From assembly GCF_030285625.1 (NCBI RefSeq), contig NZ_CP127294.1, positions 7,472,001 to 7,536,000 of the forward strand: 64,000 nt of DNA, in the 5' to 3' direction. The translations under genes and the position numbers were made by a program. Within the stretch, counting starts at the first letter, position 1. Every line of letters starts with the position of its first letter. Shown here piece by piece: positions 35,119-44,816 of this stretch. This DNA is from Amycolatopsis sp. 2-15. GTDB lineage: Bacteria; Actinomycetota; Actinomycetes; Mycobacteriales; Pseudonocardiaceae. The notes below the pieces were generated by a model. It did no database searches. It was not told the origin of the DNA and saw only the letters and a list, made by a program, of their open reading frames with translations.

Positions 35119-37116
35119 TCAGGATGAGGCGCCGCTGTGCGGTTCGGGCCGGATCCCGGCTTGATTCATCACGGCTTGGGCTGCCGGGGGCCAGTTCCCG
35201 TCGGTGATGTGGAGATTGCCGTTGAGGACGTTGTTGTGCGGAGCACCGGTCGCGACCTGGGTGGCGCCGGTGTTGTACCAGTTGCCGGTGAAGGTGTTGT
35301 CGTTGGTGTTGTTGGTGGAGCTGGCGTTGGTAAAGGCCCAGACTCCAGCATCCTGGATCACATTGTTCGACAGGCTCACGTAGCGCGAGCCTTCGTCCAG
35401 GTACAGACCGACCGTGCTGTGGTTGTCGTAGATGTAGTTGTTGTCGATGACGGCACCTGGGTTGGCGGAGAGGTTGTAGATGCTCCCGCCATCGTGGAAG
35501 ACCTTCTTGGTGCCGTGGACGAGGTTGTAGCGGACCACCGTGTCTTTCAGCGCGGTCGGCGTGGTGTACACGGGTTGGTAGTTGTAGAGGCCGCGGTTGC
35601 GGTAATCCTGGCTGCCGCCGGGATCGTTTGATCCCCAGCCCCAGCCGACGTCGATGCCGTCGTAGGCGAGGTCGGACACCTCGTTGTGCTCGATCACGGC
35701 ATGGGTGACGTAGGTGCTCAGGATGCCGGCCATGTCCTTGTAGTCCCGCGCGACATTCGTCACGAGGTTGTCGGTGATGGTGATGTCCTTGTTGGTCATC
35801 GCCGGGTTGCTCGGGTGGTGCGCGTCGGGCTGCACCCCGCCGACGACGATGCCGGAGCCCGAGTCGTCGATGAAGGTGTTGCGCTGCACGGTGATCCCGG
35901 ATGCACCGAGACCGATGCCGGAGGCGTGGGCGTTCGCGTCGTTGCCGATGCCGAGCGCCACCTGGCCCAGGTGGGCGAACGTGTTGCCCACGAAGGAGAT
36001 GTTGCGAGCAGCGGAGACCTGGACGGCGGCGGGAACCTGGTTCCAGCCGTTGCGCGTGGCCTCGAACTGGGGGCACCCGAGCTGACAGGACGTGAGGACG
36101 TCCTCCGGCTGTGGGTAGGTGCCGGTGATGAACGTGCCGCTCTGCTGGTCGGCGTAACCCACCGCGGTGCCGGGCTGCAGCCAGGTGGTGTGCTCGAAGC
36201 TCAGGCCGCGGAAGGTGAGATCGTGGATGGGCTGGGCCCGCGTTCCGCTCAGCCGGACCAACGAGCTCAGCCGCGGCAGTTCCACCCGGCTGTGCGCCAG
36301 GGTCTGCCCGGGGGCCGCCTTGTAGTAGAGCTTCCCGGCCTGGGGGTCGAGATACCACTGCCCGGCGGTCTTGAGGAACGAGTACGAGTTCTCCAGCAGC
36401 AGCGTGCCTCCCGCGAAGGGGCGCGCGAGCGTGTCGTATCCCCAGTTGTTGTTGTTCCACGCGGGTTGCTGCATGGTGATCGTGGTGCCGCTGATGTTTT
36501 GCACCGGCGCATACCGATCGGTGAAGGAGTTCTGGCTCTCCACCTCGATCCGGTTCTGGTCGGGCAAGGTGGCCAGGTAGTCCAGCGCCGGGTTCACAAT
36601 GGACAGTCCGGTCGTGGTGACCGAGACGTCGCCGCGGGCGATGGTGACTGCGGCCCGCGGCGCGAGTGCGCCGTCGACGACGAGCTGGCGCGTGTCCACG
36701 CCCTTCGGGGTGTCGGCGACGTAGATGTTCGCCGCCCGGTCGTGCAGCGTCCAGCCGGTCACGGCCTGTCCCCCGGACAGGACCGGGGTCTGGCCGGGGC
36801 GGGCCTGCCACGTGATGGTGTGGCCGTTCCGGCCGGAGTCCTCGGCGGTGAACGTGAGGGGTGCCGTCAGCCGGTACGTGCCGCCGGCGAGCTCGACGGT
36901 CACGTTCGCCCGGCCGACGAGGTCGCGGGCCAGTTTCTGGGCTTTTTGCAGCGAGGCGAGGGGGCGGGCGGCGCTGCCCGGATTGTGGTCGTTGCCGTTC
37001 GGCGCGACGACGATCGTGAACCCGGGCGGTCCGGCCGCCTGCGCACCGGGCGCGGCCGCGACGGCCGCGGCCGAGACGGCGAGCGCCGTCAGCACTGTTC
37101 TGGCGGTGTGACGCAT
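35119..37116 (-). CDS. secreted right-handed beta-helix protein, putative polysaccharide-acting enzyme
   Basis: The 665-residue protein starts with a signal peptide (MRHTARTVLTALAVSAAAVA, cleavage after AQA). The mature part opens with FTIVVAPNGNDHNPGSAARP, the entry strand typical of beta-helix glycosidases and lyases of the GH120/GH141 kind. Residues about 370-620 are a parallel beta-helix with Asn-rich turns (ISFVGNTFAHL, ITVQRNTFID, AVIEHNEVSD, AVIDNNYIYD, ALSNNVI-type repeats). It is the last gene of the leftward sugar operon and probably trims an extracellular glycan whose sugar the operon then uses. GH141 includes alpha-L-fucosidases and xylanases; the exact activity cannot be read from sequence. 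An upstream in-frame ATG at 37125 is an alternative start. Confidence 0.8.
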   Translation of the reverse strand: MRHTARTVLTALAVSAAAVAAAPGAQAAGPPGFTIVVAPNGNDHNPGSAARPLASLQKAQKLARDLVGRANVTVELAGGTYRLTAPLTFTAEDSGRNGHTITWQARPGQTPVLSGGQAVTGWTLHDRAANIYVADTPKGVDTRQLVVDGALAPRAAVTIARGDVSVTTTGLSIVNPALDYLATLPDQNRIEVESQNSFTDRYAPVQNISGTTITMQQPAWNNNNWGYDTLARPFAGGTLLLENSYSFLKTAGQWYLDPQAGKLYYKAAPGQTLAHSRVELPRLSSLVRLSGTRAQPIHDLTFRGLSFEHTTWLQPGTAVGYADQQSGTFITGTYPQPEDVLTSCQLGCPQFEATRNGWNQVPAAVQVSAARNISFVGNTFAHLGQVALGIGNDANAHASGIGLGASGITVQRNTFIDDSGSGIVVGGVQPDAHHPSNPAMTNKDITITDNLVTNVARDYKDMAGILSTYVTHAVIEHNEVSDLAYDGIDVGWGWGSNDPGGSQDYRNRGLYNYQPVYTTPTALKDTVVRYNLVHGTKKVFHDGGSIYNLSANPGAVIDNNYIYDNHSTVGLYLDEGSRYVSLSNNVIQDAGVWAFTNASSTNNTNDNTFTGNWYNTGATQVATGAPHNNVLNGNLHITDGNWPPAAQAVMNQAGIRPEPHSGASS

Positions 37117-37315
37117 GTGCACCATCCTTTGGGGAGGGGAACCGGGAAGTTCGCGAGGGCGGCCGGCGAGCGAACCCGAGAAGCGCTCGGCCGGCGCGAA
37201 CCGGCGGCCCCCGCGGGGGCGGAACACGGTGTTCGAAGAAGCCGGACGGCATCGTCCGCCTTTCGTCGCGGTGGCTCGCGGGAGGTTCAGGCCCGCGCCG
37301 CCGCGCGGGCGGGGT

Positions 37316-38086
37316 TCATCGGCCCAGCCATCCGCCATCGACCGGGATGAGGGCACCGTGGACGTAGTCCGACGCCGCGGAGGCGAGGAAAACGGCCACA
37401 CCGGCGAAATCCTGGGGCCGCGCCCACCGGCCGGCGGGAATGCGGTCGAGGATGGCGGCGGAGCGTTCGGGATCGGCGCGCAAGGCCTGAGTGTTGTCGG
37501 TCTCGACGTAGCCGGGGACGATGGCGTTGACGTTCACGCCGCGGCCCGCCCACTCGTTGGCCAGCGCACGGGTGAGCCCGGCGATGCCCGACTTGGCCGC
37601 GGCGTACCCGGGCACGTTGATGCCACCCTGGAAACTCAGCAGCGAGGCGGTGAACACGATCTTGCCCCGGCCGCGCTCGAGCATCCCGGCGCCCACGGCG
37701 CGGGTGAGCGCGAACTGGCTCGTGAGGTCGACGGTGAGCACCCGGTCCCAGTCGGCGTCGGAGTGTTCGGCCGCCGGGGCGCGCGCGATGGTGCCGGCGT
37801 TGTTGACCAGGATGTCCACGGGCCGGCCGAGGCCGGCGAGCGCGTCCGCCAGGTCCGCCACGGCGGCCCGGTCGGTGAAGTCGGCGCTCAGCGCGATGCA
37901 GCGGCGGCCGAGCGCGGTCACGCGGGCCTCGACCTCGCTGCCGGACGGCTCCTGGTGCGCGCTGACGGCCACGATGTCCGCACCGGCGGCGGCCAGCGCC
38001 TCGGCCATGCCGAGCCCGATCCCGCGGCGGGCGCCGGTGACCACCGCGAGCTTGCCGGTGAGGTCGAAAGCGGACAAGCCGGTCAC
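37316..38086 (-). CDS. SDR-family sugar-acid dehydrogenase (KduD/2-keto-3-deoxy-fuconate dehydrogenase-like)
   Basis: The 256-residue protein is a classical SDR with TGARRGIG (about 16-23), NNAG near 97, catalytic Ser in TASLLSFQGG and YAAAK near 162-166. It ends in the family's DGGWLGR tail seen in 2-deoxy-D-gluconate 3-dehydrogenases. It starts at GTG 38086 with GGGAGG upstream and overlaps the preceding stop by 4 bp. In this operon it would oxidise a 2-keto-3-deoxy sugar acid or the sugar itself. Confidence 0.85.
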   Translation of the reverse strand: MTGLSAFDLTGKLAVVTGARRGIGLGMAEALAAAGADIVAVSAHQEPSGSEVEARVTALGRRCIALSADFTDRAAVADLADALAGLGRPVDILVNNAGTIARAPAAEHSDADWDRVLTVDLTSQFALTRAVGAGMLERGRGKIVFTASLLSFQGGINVPGYAAAKSGIAGLTRALANEWAGRGVNVNAIVPGYVETDNTQALRADPERSAAILDRIPAGRWARPQDFAGVAVFLASAASDYVHGALIPVDGGWLGR

Positions 38087-39150
38087 CGTGCCTCCCGCCC
38101 CTCGCCGGTCCGGCAGTCGACGAGCACCTTCATCACGCCGGCCCCGCTTTCCAGCGCGGTGAAGGCCTCCGTGACGCGCTCGAGGGGTTCGATCCGCGAG
38201 ATCAGCGTTTCGGCCGGGATGGCCCCTTCGGTGAGCAAGCCGACCGCGGTGGTGAAGTCCTCGCGCTCGTACAGCCGCGCGCCGAGCAGGGTGAGCTCTC
38301 GCCAGAAGAACCGGTGCAGGTCCACCTCGCGGGCCACCGGGTGGATCGCCACCTGGACCAGCCGGCCCCGCGTGGCCAGCGCGGTGACCGCCGTGGTCAC
38401 GCCCGCCGCCGCGCCGGACACCTCGAACGCCACCTCGGCACCAGCGCCGCCGGTCCACTGATCGAGGGCGTCGGCGAAGTCGCCGGCCGCCGGGTCGAGC
38501 GCGGTGAGGCCCAGCCCCTCGGCGACGGACCGCCGGTACGCGTCGGGCTCGGCGAGCACGACCGACGCGCCCGCCCGCCGCGCGACGAGCGCGATGAGCA
38601 CACCGATCGGTCCCCCGCCGACGACGAGTGCGTGCTCCCCCTCGCGCAGCTGGGCACGCCGCACGTCGTGCACGGCGACCGCGGTCGGCTCGACGAGCGC
38701 CGCGTGGTCCAGCCGCAGGTCGCGGGGCAGCGGCACGAGCGTGTCCGCGGGCACCGTCCAGCTGTTCTGCAGGGCGCCGGACGCGTCGATGCCCAGGAAG
38801 ACCAGGCGGTGACACACGTGGGTGTGGCCCGCCCGGCAGGCGGGGCAGTCACCGCACCACCGCAGCGGCAGCACCGTGACGGGGTCGCCGGGCCGCCAGT
38901 CCGCGACCCCGGCGCCGACCTCGGCGACCCGGCCGGACATCTCGTGCCCGATCACGGCGTGCGGCGAGACCCGCCCGTCCATGTCGCCGTGGAAGATGTG
39001 CAGGTCGGTTCCGCAGATCCCGGTGTAGGCCACGTCGACCCGGACGTGGCCCGGCGCGGGTGGCTCGGTGTCGCTCGGCTCGACGACCAGGGCGCGGGCG
39101 CCGGCGTAGGCGACCCGGCGAGCGGCGGTGCCGCGTGTCAGGGAGGTCAT
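38083..39150 (-). CDS. zinc-dependent medium-chain dehydrogenase (sorbitol/threonine dehydrogenase-like)
   Basis: The 355-residue enzyme has the catalytic zinc site (GICGTDLHIFHGD with Cys, then GHEMSG with His/Glu), the structural zinc lobe C-x2-C-x2-C-x7-C (CGDCPACRAGHTHVC) and a Rossmann loop VVGGGPIGVLIA. The ATG at 39150 overlaps the lactonase stop and the stop overlaps the SDR start, so the three are translationally coupled. It probably oxidises a polyol or sugar-acid hydroxyl with NAD(P). Confidence 0.9.
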   Translation of the reverse strand: MTSLTRGTAARRVAYAGARALVVEPSDTEPPAPGHVRVDVAYTGICGTDLHIFHGDMDGRVSPHAVIGHEMSGRVAEVGAGVADWRPGDPVTVLPLRWCGDCPACRAGHTHVCHRLVFLGIDASGALQNSWTVPADTLVPLPRDLRLDHAALVEPTAVAVHDVRRAQLREGEHALVVGGGPIGVLIALVARRAGASVVLAEPDAYRRSVAEGLGLTALDPAAGDFADALDQWTGGAGAEVAFEVSGAAAGVTTAVTALATRGRLVQVAIHPVAREVDLHRFFWRELTLLGARLYEREDFTTAVGLLTEGAIPAETLISRIEPLERVTEAFTALESGAGVMKVLVDCRTGEGREAR

Positions 39151-40001
39151 TCGGGGTCCTTTCGTGGTCCCTGCTCGGCGCTGCGCACCCGGTAGGTCCG
39201 GGCGGCGTTGTCGTGGAAGACGGCTTCGGCCGCGGCAGCCGGATGAGCGGCGAGTGCCTCGCGGACGAGGCCGAGCCACGCGTCGTACTCCGTGGCCAGC
39301 GTCAGCACCGGCCAGTCGCTGCCGTAGAGACAGCGGCCGGGGCCGAACACGTCGAGTGCTTCGCGCAGCGCGTCGACGACGGCGTCGCGGCCGGTACCCG
39401 GCGGGATTTCGGTGGCCAGGCCGGAAAGCTTGCAGAGCACGTTGTCGCGTCTGGCAAGCCGCCGCAGATCGCGGCGCCACCGGTCGTAGCCGGGTCCGCC
39501 CGGTGTGGGTTTTCCCAGGTGGTCCAAGATGATCGTGGTCTGTGGGCAGGCGGTGGCCAGTTCGGTCAGCTCCGGCAGCTGGTGCGCGCGGACGCAGGCG
39601 TCGAACGGCAGGCCGGCCTCACCCAGCATGCGGACCCCCGCGCGGAAGTCGCGGTCGCCGAGGAAGCCAGGCGGTTCGTCCTGCGCGTTGCGCCGTACCC
39701 CGACGACAAACGGATCGTGCTCGTCGACGAACTCGCGGGCCCGCACAGGGTCTCCGAGCTCGACGTGGGCGACGATCCCCCGGATCCACGAGTGCCGGCG
39801 CGACTCCTGCCGGATCCACGCGATCTCGGCGGCGGCGTCGGCGGGCACCCGGCCGGCCTCGACGACGATGACCTCGGCCCGGCCCGGGAGCTGCTCGGGG
39901 GTGCGAGGACGGTCGAGCTCGGCGACGTCGTCGAGCCACGGGTAGCGCATCCGGCGCGGATCCCAGAAGTGCACGTGCGAGTCGAGGACGGCGGCGGTCA
40001 C
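39147..40001 (-). CDS. amidohydrolase-family sugar lactonase (L-fuconolactonase-like)
   Basis: The 284-residue protein is a metal-dependent TIM barrel of the amidohydrolase-2 family: LDSHVHFWDP with the HxH pair at the start, LDHLGKP near 180 and the late aspartate in YGSDWPV near 240. In actinobacteria and proteobacteria this subfamily opens L-fucono- or L-rhamnono-lactones. It starts at GTG 40001 inside the stop of the aldo/keto reductase gene, so it sits directly after the enzyme that would make its lactone substrate. Confidence 0.8.
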   Translation of the reverse strand: MTAAVLDSHVHFWDPRRMRYPWLDDVAELDRPRTPEQLPGRAEVIVVEAGRVPADAAAEIAWIRQESRRHSWIRGIVAHVELGDPVRAREFVDEHDPFVVGVRRNAQDEPPGFLGDRDFRAGVRMLGEAGLPFDACVRAHQLPELTELATACPQTTIILDHLGKPTPGGPGYDRWRRDLRRLARRDNVLCKLSGLATEIPPGTGRDAVVDALREALDVFGPGRCLYGSDWPVLTLATEYDAWLGLVREALAAHPAAAAEAVFHDNAARTYRVRSAEQGPRKDPE

Positions 40002-40942
40002 GACCGCTCCCCCGGGTGCTGGTTCTCCGGGCGCCCGTTGACCCACCCGCGGTCGCGGACGGGTTCGAGGCAGGCCTCGACTTCCTGCACCAGGCTCTCG
40101 TCGAGGGGCTCGGTCAGCCAGCGGACGTCCCGGCGCACCTCGTCCGGGTCCGCGGCGCCGACGATCGTGACCGGGAAGTCCCCGGTGCTCACCGCGTACT
40201 GCAGGGCGACACGCGCCAGGTCCGCCCCGCGTTCCCGGCACACCGCCGCGGCCTCGGCGCACCGCTGCAGCACCTCCTGCGGCGCGGGGTGCCAAGGCGG
40301 TGCGCCCTGTTGCGTCAGCGCGCCCAACGCCAGCGGGGCCGCGTTGAGCACGGCGGTGCCGAGGCGCTCGAAGCGCTCCCGCCATGCGGCGAGCCGCCGG
40401 TTCTGCAGCGTGTACTGGCAGTAGGAGATGATCGTGTCGACCGGGGCTCGTTCGGCGACGTACGCGAGTGCCGGCAAGGGAAAGCCGGTGATCCCGACCG
40501 CGCGCACCAGCCCCGTCTCCTGCAGGGCCCGCAGGGCGGGCAGGGTTTCGCCGATCACCTGGTCGAGGTCGCCGAACTCGATGTCGTGGCACTGCACGAG
40601 ATCGAGGTGGCCGGCACCGAGCCGCGCCAGGCTTTCGTGCACGCTGCGCGTGACCCGGACGGCGCTGAAGTCGAAGTCGGCCGGTCCGTAGCGGCCGACC
40701 TTGGTGGCCAGCACGTAGGTGGACCGCTCGACACCGCGCAACGCTTGTCCCAGCACGGTTTCCGCGATCGTCTGCCCGTAGAAGGGCGACACGTCGAAGA
40801 ACGTGATGCCGAGCTCGATCGCCGTGTGCACGGCGTCGATGCCACGTTGCCGGGCCGGGCCGATCAGCCGGCCCAGCGGTGCGGCACCGAAACCGAGCCG
40901 GGAGACCTCCAGCCCGGTACGGCCGAGCGGGGCGCGGTTCAT
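39998..40942 (-). CDS. aldo/keto reductase, probable aldose (L-fucose/D-threo-aldose) 1-dehydrogenase
   Basis: The 314-residue protein has the AKR tetrad: Asp and Tyr in FFDVSPFYGQT (about 48-58), Lys in LATKVGR near 82 and His in VQCHDIEF near 118. The N-terminus PLGRTGLEVSRLGFGAAPLG is that of D-threo-aldose/L-fucose dehydrogenases, which oxidise the sugar at C1 to a lactone. Coupling to the lactonase gene by a 4-bp overlap supports that pathway step. It also overlaps the 643-residue gene upstream. Confidence 0.85.
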   Translation of the reverse strand: MNRAPLGRTGLEVSRLGFGAAPLGRLIGPARQRGIDAVHTAIELGITFFDVSPFYGQTIAETVLGQALRGVERSTYVLATKVGRYGPADFDFSAVRVTRSVHESLARLGAGHLDLVQCHDIEFGDLDQVIGETLPALRALQETGLVRAVGITGFPLPALAYVAERAPVDTIISYCQYTLQNRRLAAWRERFERLGTAVLNAAPLALGALTQQGAPPWHPAPQEVLQRCAEAAAVCRERGADLARVALQYAVSTGDFPVTIVGAADPDEVRRDVRWLTEPLDESLVQEVEACLEPVRDRGWVNGRPENQHPGERS

Positions 40943-42870
40943 TCGGGTTCGCCCGACGGCGTGGCCTCGAAGGGCGTGGTGTACGAGGGTGTGCGGGCCC
41001 GCAGCGCCAGCTCCAGCGTCAGGCTGATGCGGGTGGACGGGGGCAGGTCGACTTGCAGCCAGGGACCGTCGAGCGCGATCGACGAGGACGTCACGACTGG
41101 TTCGCGATGGCCGTAGTCGTACAGGTCGCCGATCCACGACGGGTCGTCGCAGACGCTGTAGCGCGCCGCCCGGACGTGGTGCTCGGCGAACGCTCCGGCC
41201 TGGACGATCACCGACCGGGTCGCCAGCGGGTCGAGGTTGACGAGTTCGACCACCGTTTCCTCCGGCTCGATGCGCGAGACCAGCGCCGCGACCGACGGGG
41301 GCAGACCCGGGCGGCGGGCGTTCGCGTCGTAGTAGCGCACGCGGGCCTGCTGCAGTCCGCCGTTGTAGACGACCTGCGGACCGCCCCAGGTGAGCTGGAC
41401 CAGCGCTTCGGTGACGACCGGGTTCGACTGCTGCCAGAGGTGGATGTCGGCCTCGGGGACGTCGAGGCCCCGGTAGCGCTCCATCCGCGCCAGCCGGTGG
41501 CGCACCTGGGCCTGGGCCGCCGCGAGGATTCGCTCGGGGTAGCCGGGATTGTCGCCGGACAGGTAGGCGAACCACGGCTCCTCGTGCCCGGCCTCTTCCT
41601 TGCTGCGGAAGGAGCGCACCGTTCGCCAGTCGTGGCCGGCGGCGGCGCGCAGCCGTTCGAGGCGCTCGCGGTCGTCCCGGGACCCGGAGTGGTGCCACAG
41701 CGCAGCCGGCACACCCATCAGCATCGGGTTGTGGTCGAACCACCCGTGATCACCGTAACGGTAGGGCACGTGCAGCGTGGGCGTGTCGACGTCCGGGCCC
41801 AGCTGCACCGTCCACTTCGACTGCAGGCTGGAGTCGGCGTCGGTGAAGGCCATGACCTTGCCCTGGCCGATGATCGTGTCCAGCGCCGGGCGCACGAGGT
41901 CGGTGTAGCCGTCGTCGCCGGTGGCCATGGCCGCGGCCAGCGCGGCGACGATCGCGGCGTGCCCCACGCTGTACCACCCGTGCGGCCACGACCAGCCGTA
42001 GTGCCCGCCGTACCACCGGCCCTCCAGCAGGCCGCCGACCGTGCCGTCGGGAGCGACGTTGTCGGGCAGGACACCGCCGTTGGCGACGGCCCGTTCGCGC
42101 CAGGCACCCACGTAGTCGGCGAGCCAGTCGCGGTAGCGGCGGTCGCCGGACAGCAGCAGGGCGTTGAAGACCAGCCCGGACACGGCGAGGTTGACCGCTG
42201 TGTCCCCCACCCCCATGCGGCGGCGCATCTGCTCACCCAGCCGGGGATCGGGATCAGCCGGCGGCTGCCCGGCACCCGCCGGCACGAGCCACTCCAGGGG
42301 GAAGCCGTACATCCGCGCTTCTTGTGGCAGCCAGGGGTACGAGTCGCCGTCGAAGAGCCCTTCGCGCGCGGGGTCGCTGCCGTTGTGGGGACGGCGGATG
42401 ACGCGGTGCTCCGGGTCGTAGTTGCCGTGGGCCGGATCGACGTACAGCTCGGCGAACCGCACAGCGCGCTCGCGCCACCGCTCGGGCGCGGCCATGCACA
42501 GGAAGTACAGCAGCAGCAGGCTTTCGCCTTGGTGGAACCAGTCGTAGCCGCGTTCGTACTCGTCGCTCAGCATGCCCAGCTCGGTCAGCTGACGGGTGAC
42601 GCCCTCCCAGTGCCGCTCCGCCTCGCCGAGCAGGTCGTCGGAGCCGCCGAGCAGATAGAGCTGGGGCCAGTTGAAGAAAGTTTCGTAGAAGTCGTCCACC
42701 CCGTCGCGGGTGGTGAGGCCGCCCCGGTAGACGAGGCGCCCGTCCGGGCCCGTGTAGTCACGCGCGAACCTGCGCCAAGCCGTGTCGAGCAGGTCGAACA
42801 GCTCGCGCTGCGCGATCGCCCAGCCCGGGGGTTCGAGCAGCGGTACCGAGGCCGTGATGACGGGAAACAT
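40939..42870 (-). CDS. 643-residue protein of unknown family in the sugar operon
   Basis: The ATG at 42870 (MFPVITASVPLLEPPGWAIA) has GGAG upstream. There is no signal peptide, so the protein is cytoplasmic. The first about 450 residues are helix-rich with many Trp/Tyr/Asp (RDGVDDFYETFFNWPQLYLL, EYERGYDWFHQGESLL, YGGHYGWSWPHGW), a texture typical of (alpha/alpha)6-toroid glycosidases, lyases or epimerases. The last about 120 residues are beta-rich (VVELVNLDPLATRSVIVQAG) and resemble a beta-sandwich tail. I do not recognise a named family. It sits between the permeases and the aldose dehydrogenase, so it probably releases or converts the imported oligosaccharide. Confidence 0.75.
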   Translation of the reverse strand: MFPVITASVPLLEPPGWAIAQRELFDLLDTAWRRFARDYTGPDGRLVYRGGLTTRDGVDDFYETFFNWPQLYLLGGSDDLLGEAERHWEGVTRQLTELGMLSDEYERGYDWFHQGESLLLLYFLCMAAPERWRERAVRFAELYVDPAHGNYDPEHRVIRRPHNGSDPAREGLFDGDSYPWLPQEARMYGFPLEWLVPAGAGQPPADPDPRLGEQMRRRMGVGDTAVNLAVSGLVFNALLLSGDRRYRDWLADYVGAWRERAVANGGVLPDNVAPDGTVGGLLEGRWYGGHYGWSWPHGWYSVGHAAIVAALAAAMATGDDGYTDLVRPALDTIIGQGKVMAFTDADSSLQSKWTVQLGPDVDTPTLHVPYRYGDHGWFDHNPMLMGVPAALWHHSGSRDDRERLERLRAAAGHDWRTVRSFRSKEEAGHEEPWFAYLSGDNPGYPERILAAAQAQVRHRLARMERYRGLDVPEADIHLWQQSNPVVTEALVQLTWGGPQVVYNGGLQQARVRYYDANARRPGLPPSVAALVSRIEPEETVVELVNLDPLATRSVIVQAGAFAEHHVRAARYSVCDDPSWIGDLYDYGHREPVVTSSSIALDGPWLQVDLPPSTRISLTLELALRARTPSYTTPFEATPSGEPE

Positions 42871-42964
42871 CGAAGATCTCCATTCGGGGGCGGCGCCACC
42901 CGCGGACGGCACCCGAGGTGCCGCCGCACGCGTGGACGGTGGTTCCGCGTCGAGCCGGGGTGGG

Positions 42965-43906
42965 CTATTCCTTCGTCGCGCCGGCGAGCATTCCCGCGAC
43001 CAGGAAGCGTTGCGAGAACAGGAAAACGAGCAGGACCGGCGTGATCGCGAGCAAGGTCGCCAGCGCCAGCTCCGGGCGCTGGACCGCGGCGGTGCCGACG
43101 GTGGGGTTGAACTGCGGGACCGCGTTGAGGAGGTTGCCCAGGCCCACCTGGACGGGGAACTGGTCGCTCTCCGGCAGCAGGACGTAGGGCAGGAAGTAGT
43201 TGGTCCAGTTGGCCACGAAGCTGAAGAAGCCGACGAGCGCCACGACCGGCGTCGCCAGCGGCAGGGCGATGTGCCGGAACACGCCGAACTGCGAACACCC
43301 GTCGAGCTCCGCGGCCGCGACCAGATCACGCGGCAGCGAGGTGCTGAAGTAGATGTAGGTCAGGTACACCCCGAACGGGTAGAACGAGTACGGCAGGATG
43401 ATCGACCACATCGAACCGATGAGGTGGACCGCGTTCACCTCGAGGAACAGCGGCACCACCAGGGTCGCGTTCGGCATCAGCATGACCACCAGAGTCGCGA
43501 CCAGCAGGGTACGGCGGCCGCGGAACTGGTTCATCGCGAGGGCGTAGCCGGCCGGGATCGCGACGCACAACGTGATGACCAGCGCGATGAACGAGTACAC
43601 CGCGGAGTTGCGCAGCCACAGGAAGATGGCGTTGTCCTGGAAGGAAGTCAGCGCGGTCCAGTTGTCGGCGAGCGCTTGCCACGAACCGAACGACAGCGGG
43701 TTGCCGTGCACCAGCTGGTCGTCGGTCTTCGTGGCCGCCAGCAGCAGCCACACGACCGGCAGCACGAAGAACACCAGGAACAGCACGAGCACCAAAGCCG
43801 ACAGCGGGTTCGGCCGGCGCCGGCCGCGCCGCGGCCGTCCGGAGGACGAGCGGGCGCTTCCCGCCGAAGTTGTGGTGGCTGCTGGGGTACGGGTGTCAGT
43901 CGGCAT
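42965..43906 (-). CDS. sugar ABC transporter permease (MalG type)
   Basis: The 313-residue protein has a disordered basic N-terminus, six membrane helices and the EAA loop that contacts the ATPase (AAAELDGCSQFGVFRHIALPLATP region, residues about 205-228, with the conserved Gly). It forms a heterodimer with the permease encoded just upstream (11-bp overlap). No ATPase gene is present; in actinomycetes a shared MsiK-type ATPase usually serves such importers. Confidence 0.92.
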   Translation of the reverse strand: MPTDTRTPAATTTSAGSARSSSGRPRRGRRRPNPLSALVLVLFLVFFVLPVVWLLLAATKTDDQLVHGNPLSFGSWQALADNWTALTSFQDNAIFLWLRNSAVYSFIALVITLCVAIPAGYALAMNQFRGRRTLLVATLVVMLMPNATLVVPLFLEVNAVHLIGSMWSIILPYSFYPFGVYLTYIYFSTSLPRDLVAAAELDGCSQFGVFRHIALPLATPVVALVGFFSFVANWTNYFLPYVLLPESDQFPVQVGLGNLLNAVPQFNPTVGTAAVQRPELALATLLAITPVLLVFLFSQRFLVAGMLAGATKE

Positions 43907-44816
43907 CGAAGAACCCCGATCGGGCCACGAACACGCCAGCGACCACGAGACCGATCAGCAGGAGCTCGACCGAGATGGCCGCGGCCGTGTTCACGTTGTT
44001 GTTCTGGAAGGCGAAGTCGTAGGACAGCTGGTTGAGCGAGTAGTCCCGCCCGGCGACGCCGACACTGGCCTGCGAAAGCAGCTGCGGTTCCACGAACAGC
44101 TGGGTCCCTCCGGCGAACGCGAGGATCATCATGTAGACGATCCATTTGCGCAGCAACGGGATCTGGATGTGCCAGGCCGTGCGCCACGCGCCCGCGCCGT
44201 CGATCCGCGCCGCTTCCAGCAGATCGGGAGAGATGTTGTTCAGCGCGCCGTACATCACCACGATCCAGCCGCCCGCGCCGGTCCAGAACGCGATCAAGGT
44301 GAACAGCACTGGCAGGTGGCCCGGCGCCACGACCTCGCCGAAGGTGCTGAAACCCAAGGCCCGCATCAGGAAGCTCACCGGGCTCACCGTCGGGTCCAGC
44401 ACGAACAGCCAGACCATCACGCTCGCCGCACCGGCGAGCGCCCCCGGGATGTAGTACAGGAACCGCAGGACGCGGCTCACCCCGGCCGAGCGCACGCGGT
44501 GCAGCACCAGAGCCAGCCCGACCACCAGCACCACCAGCGAAACCAGCCAGCACACCAGGTACAGGGCCACGTGGCCGATTGCGGACAGGTAGCGGAAGTC
44601 GCCTGCGGCCGCGACGAAGTTCGCCACGCCCGCGAAGTTGTCGCCGGCGTCGGTGAACGCGAAATACACCGCGTACACCGTCGGCACGACCCCGAACGCG
44701 ATCAGCAGCACCACGTACGCGGCGACGAACAGGTGCCCGCCCCGGCCCGGCCAGGTCGCCCGCCGTCGTCGCGACGGGCTCCCGGCCGGGCGGGCGGTGG
44801 TGGACACTGTGCTCAC
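43896..44816 (-). CDS. sugar ABC transporter permease (MalF type)
   Basis: The 306-residue protein has six membrane segments and the EAA loop LLEAARIDGAGAWRTAWHIQ near 205-225. I chose GTG 44816, which overlaps the stop of the binding-protein gene (GTGA), in agreement with tight coupling. It pairs with the MalG-type permease. Confidence 0.92.
   Translation of the reverse strand: MSTVSTTARPAGSPSRRRRATWPGRGGHLFVAAYVVLLIAFGVVPTVYAVYFAFTDAGDNFAGVANFVAAAGDFRYLSAIGHVALYLVCWLVSLVVLVVGLALVLHRVRSAGVSRVLRFLYYIPGALAGAASVMVWLFVLDPTVSPVSFLMRALGFSTFGEVVAPGHLPVLFTLIAFWTGAGGWIVVMYGALNNISPDLLEAARIDGAGAWRTAWHIQIPLLRKWIVYMMILAFAGGTQLFVEPQLLSQASVGVAGRDYSLNQLSYDFAFQNNNVNTAAAISVELLLIGLVVAGVFVARSGFFDAD

Noticed and set aside
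40879..43044. Open frame of about 720 codons antisense to the 643-residue protein and its downstream neighbour
   Set aside because: The sense frame is coupled by overlaps in a clear operon; the antisense frame is compositionally biased and spans two sense genes.
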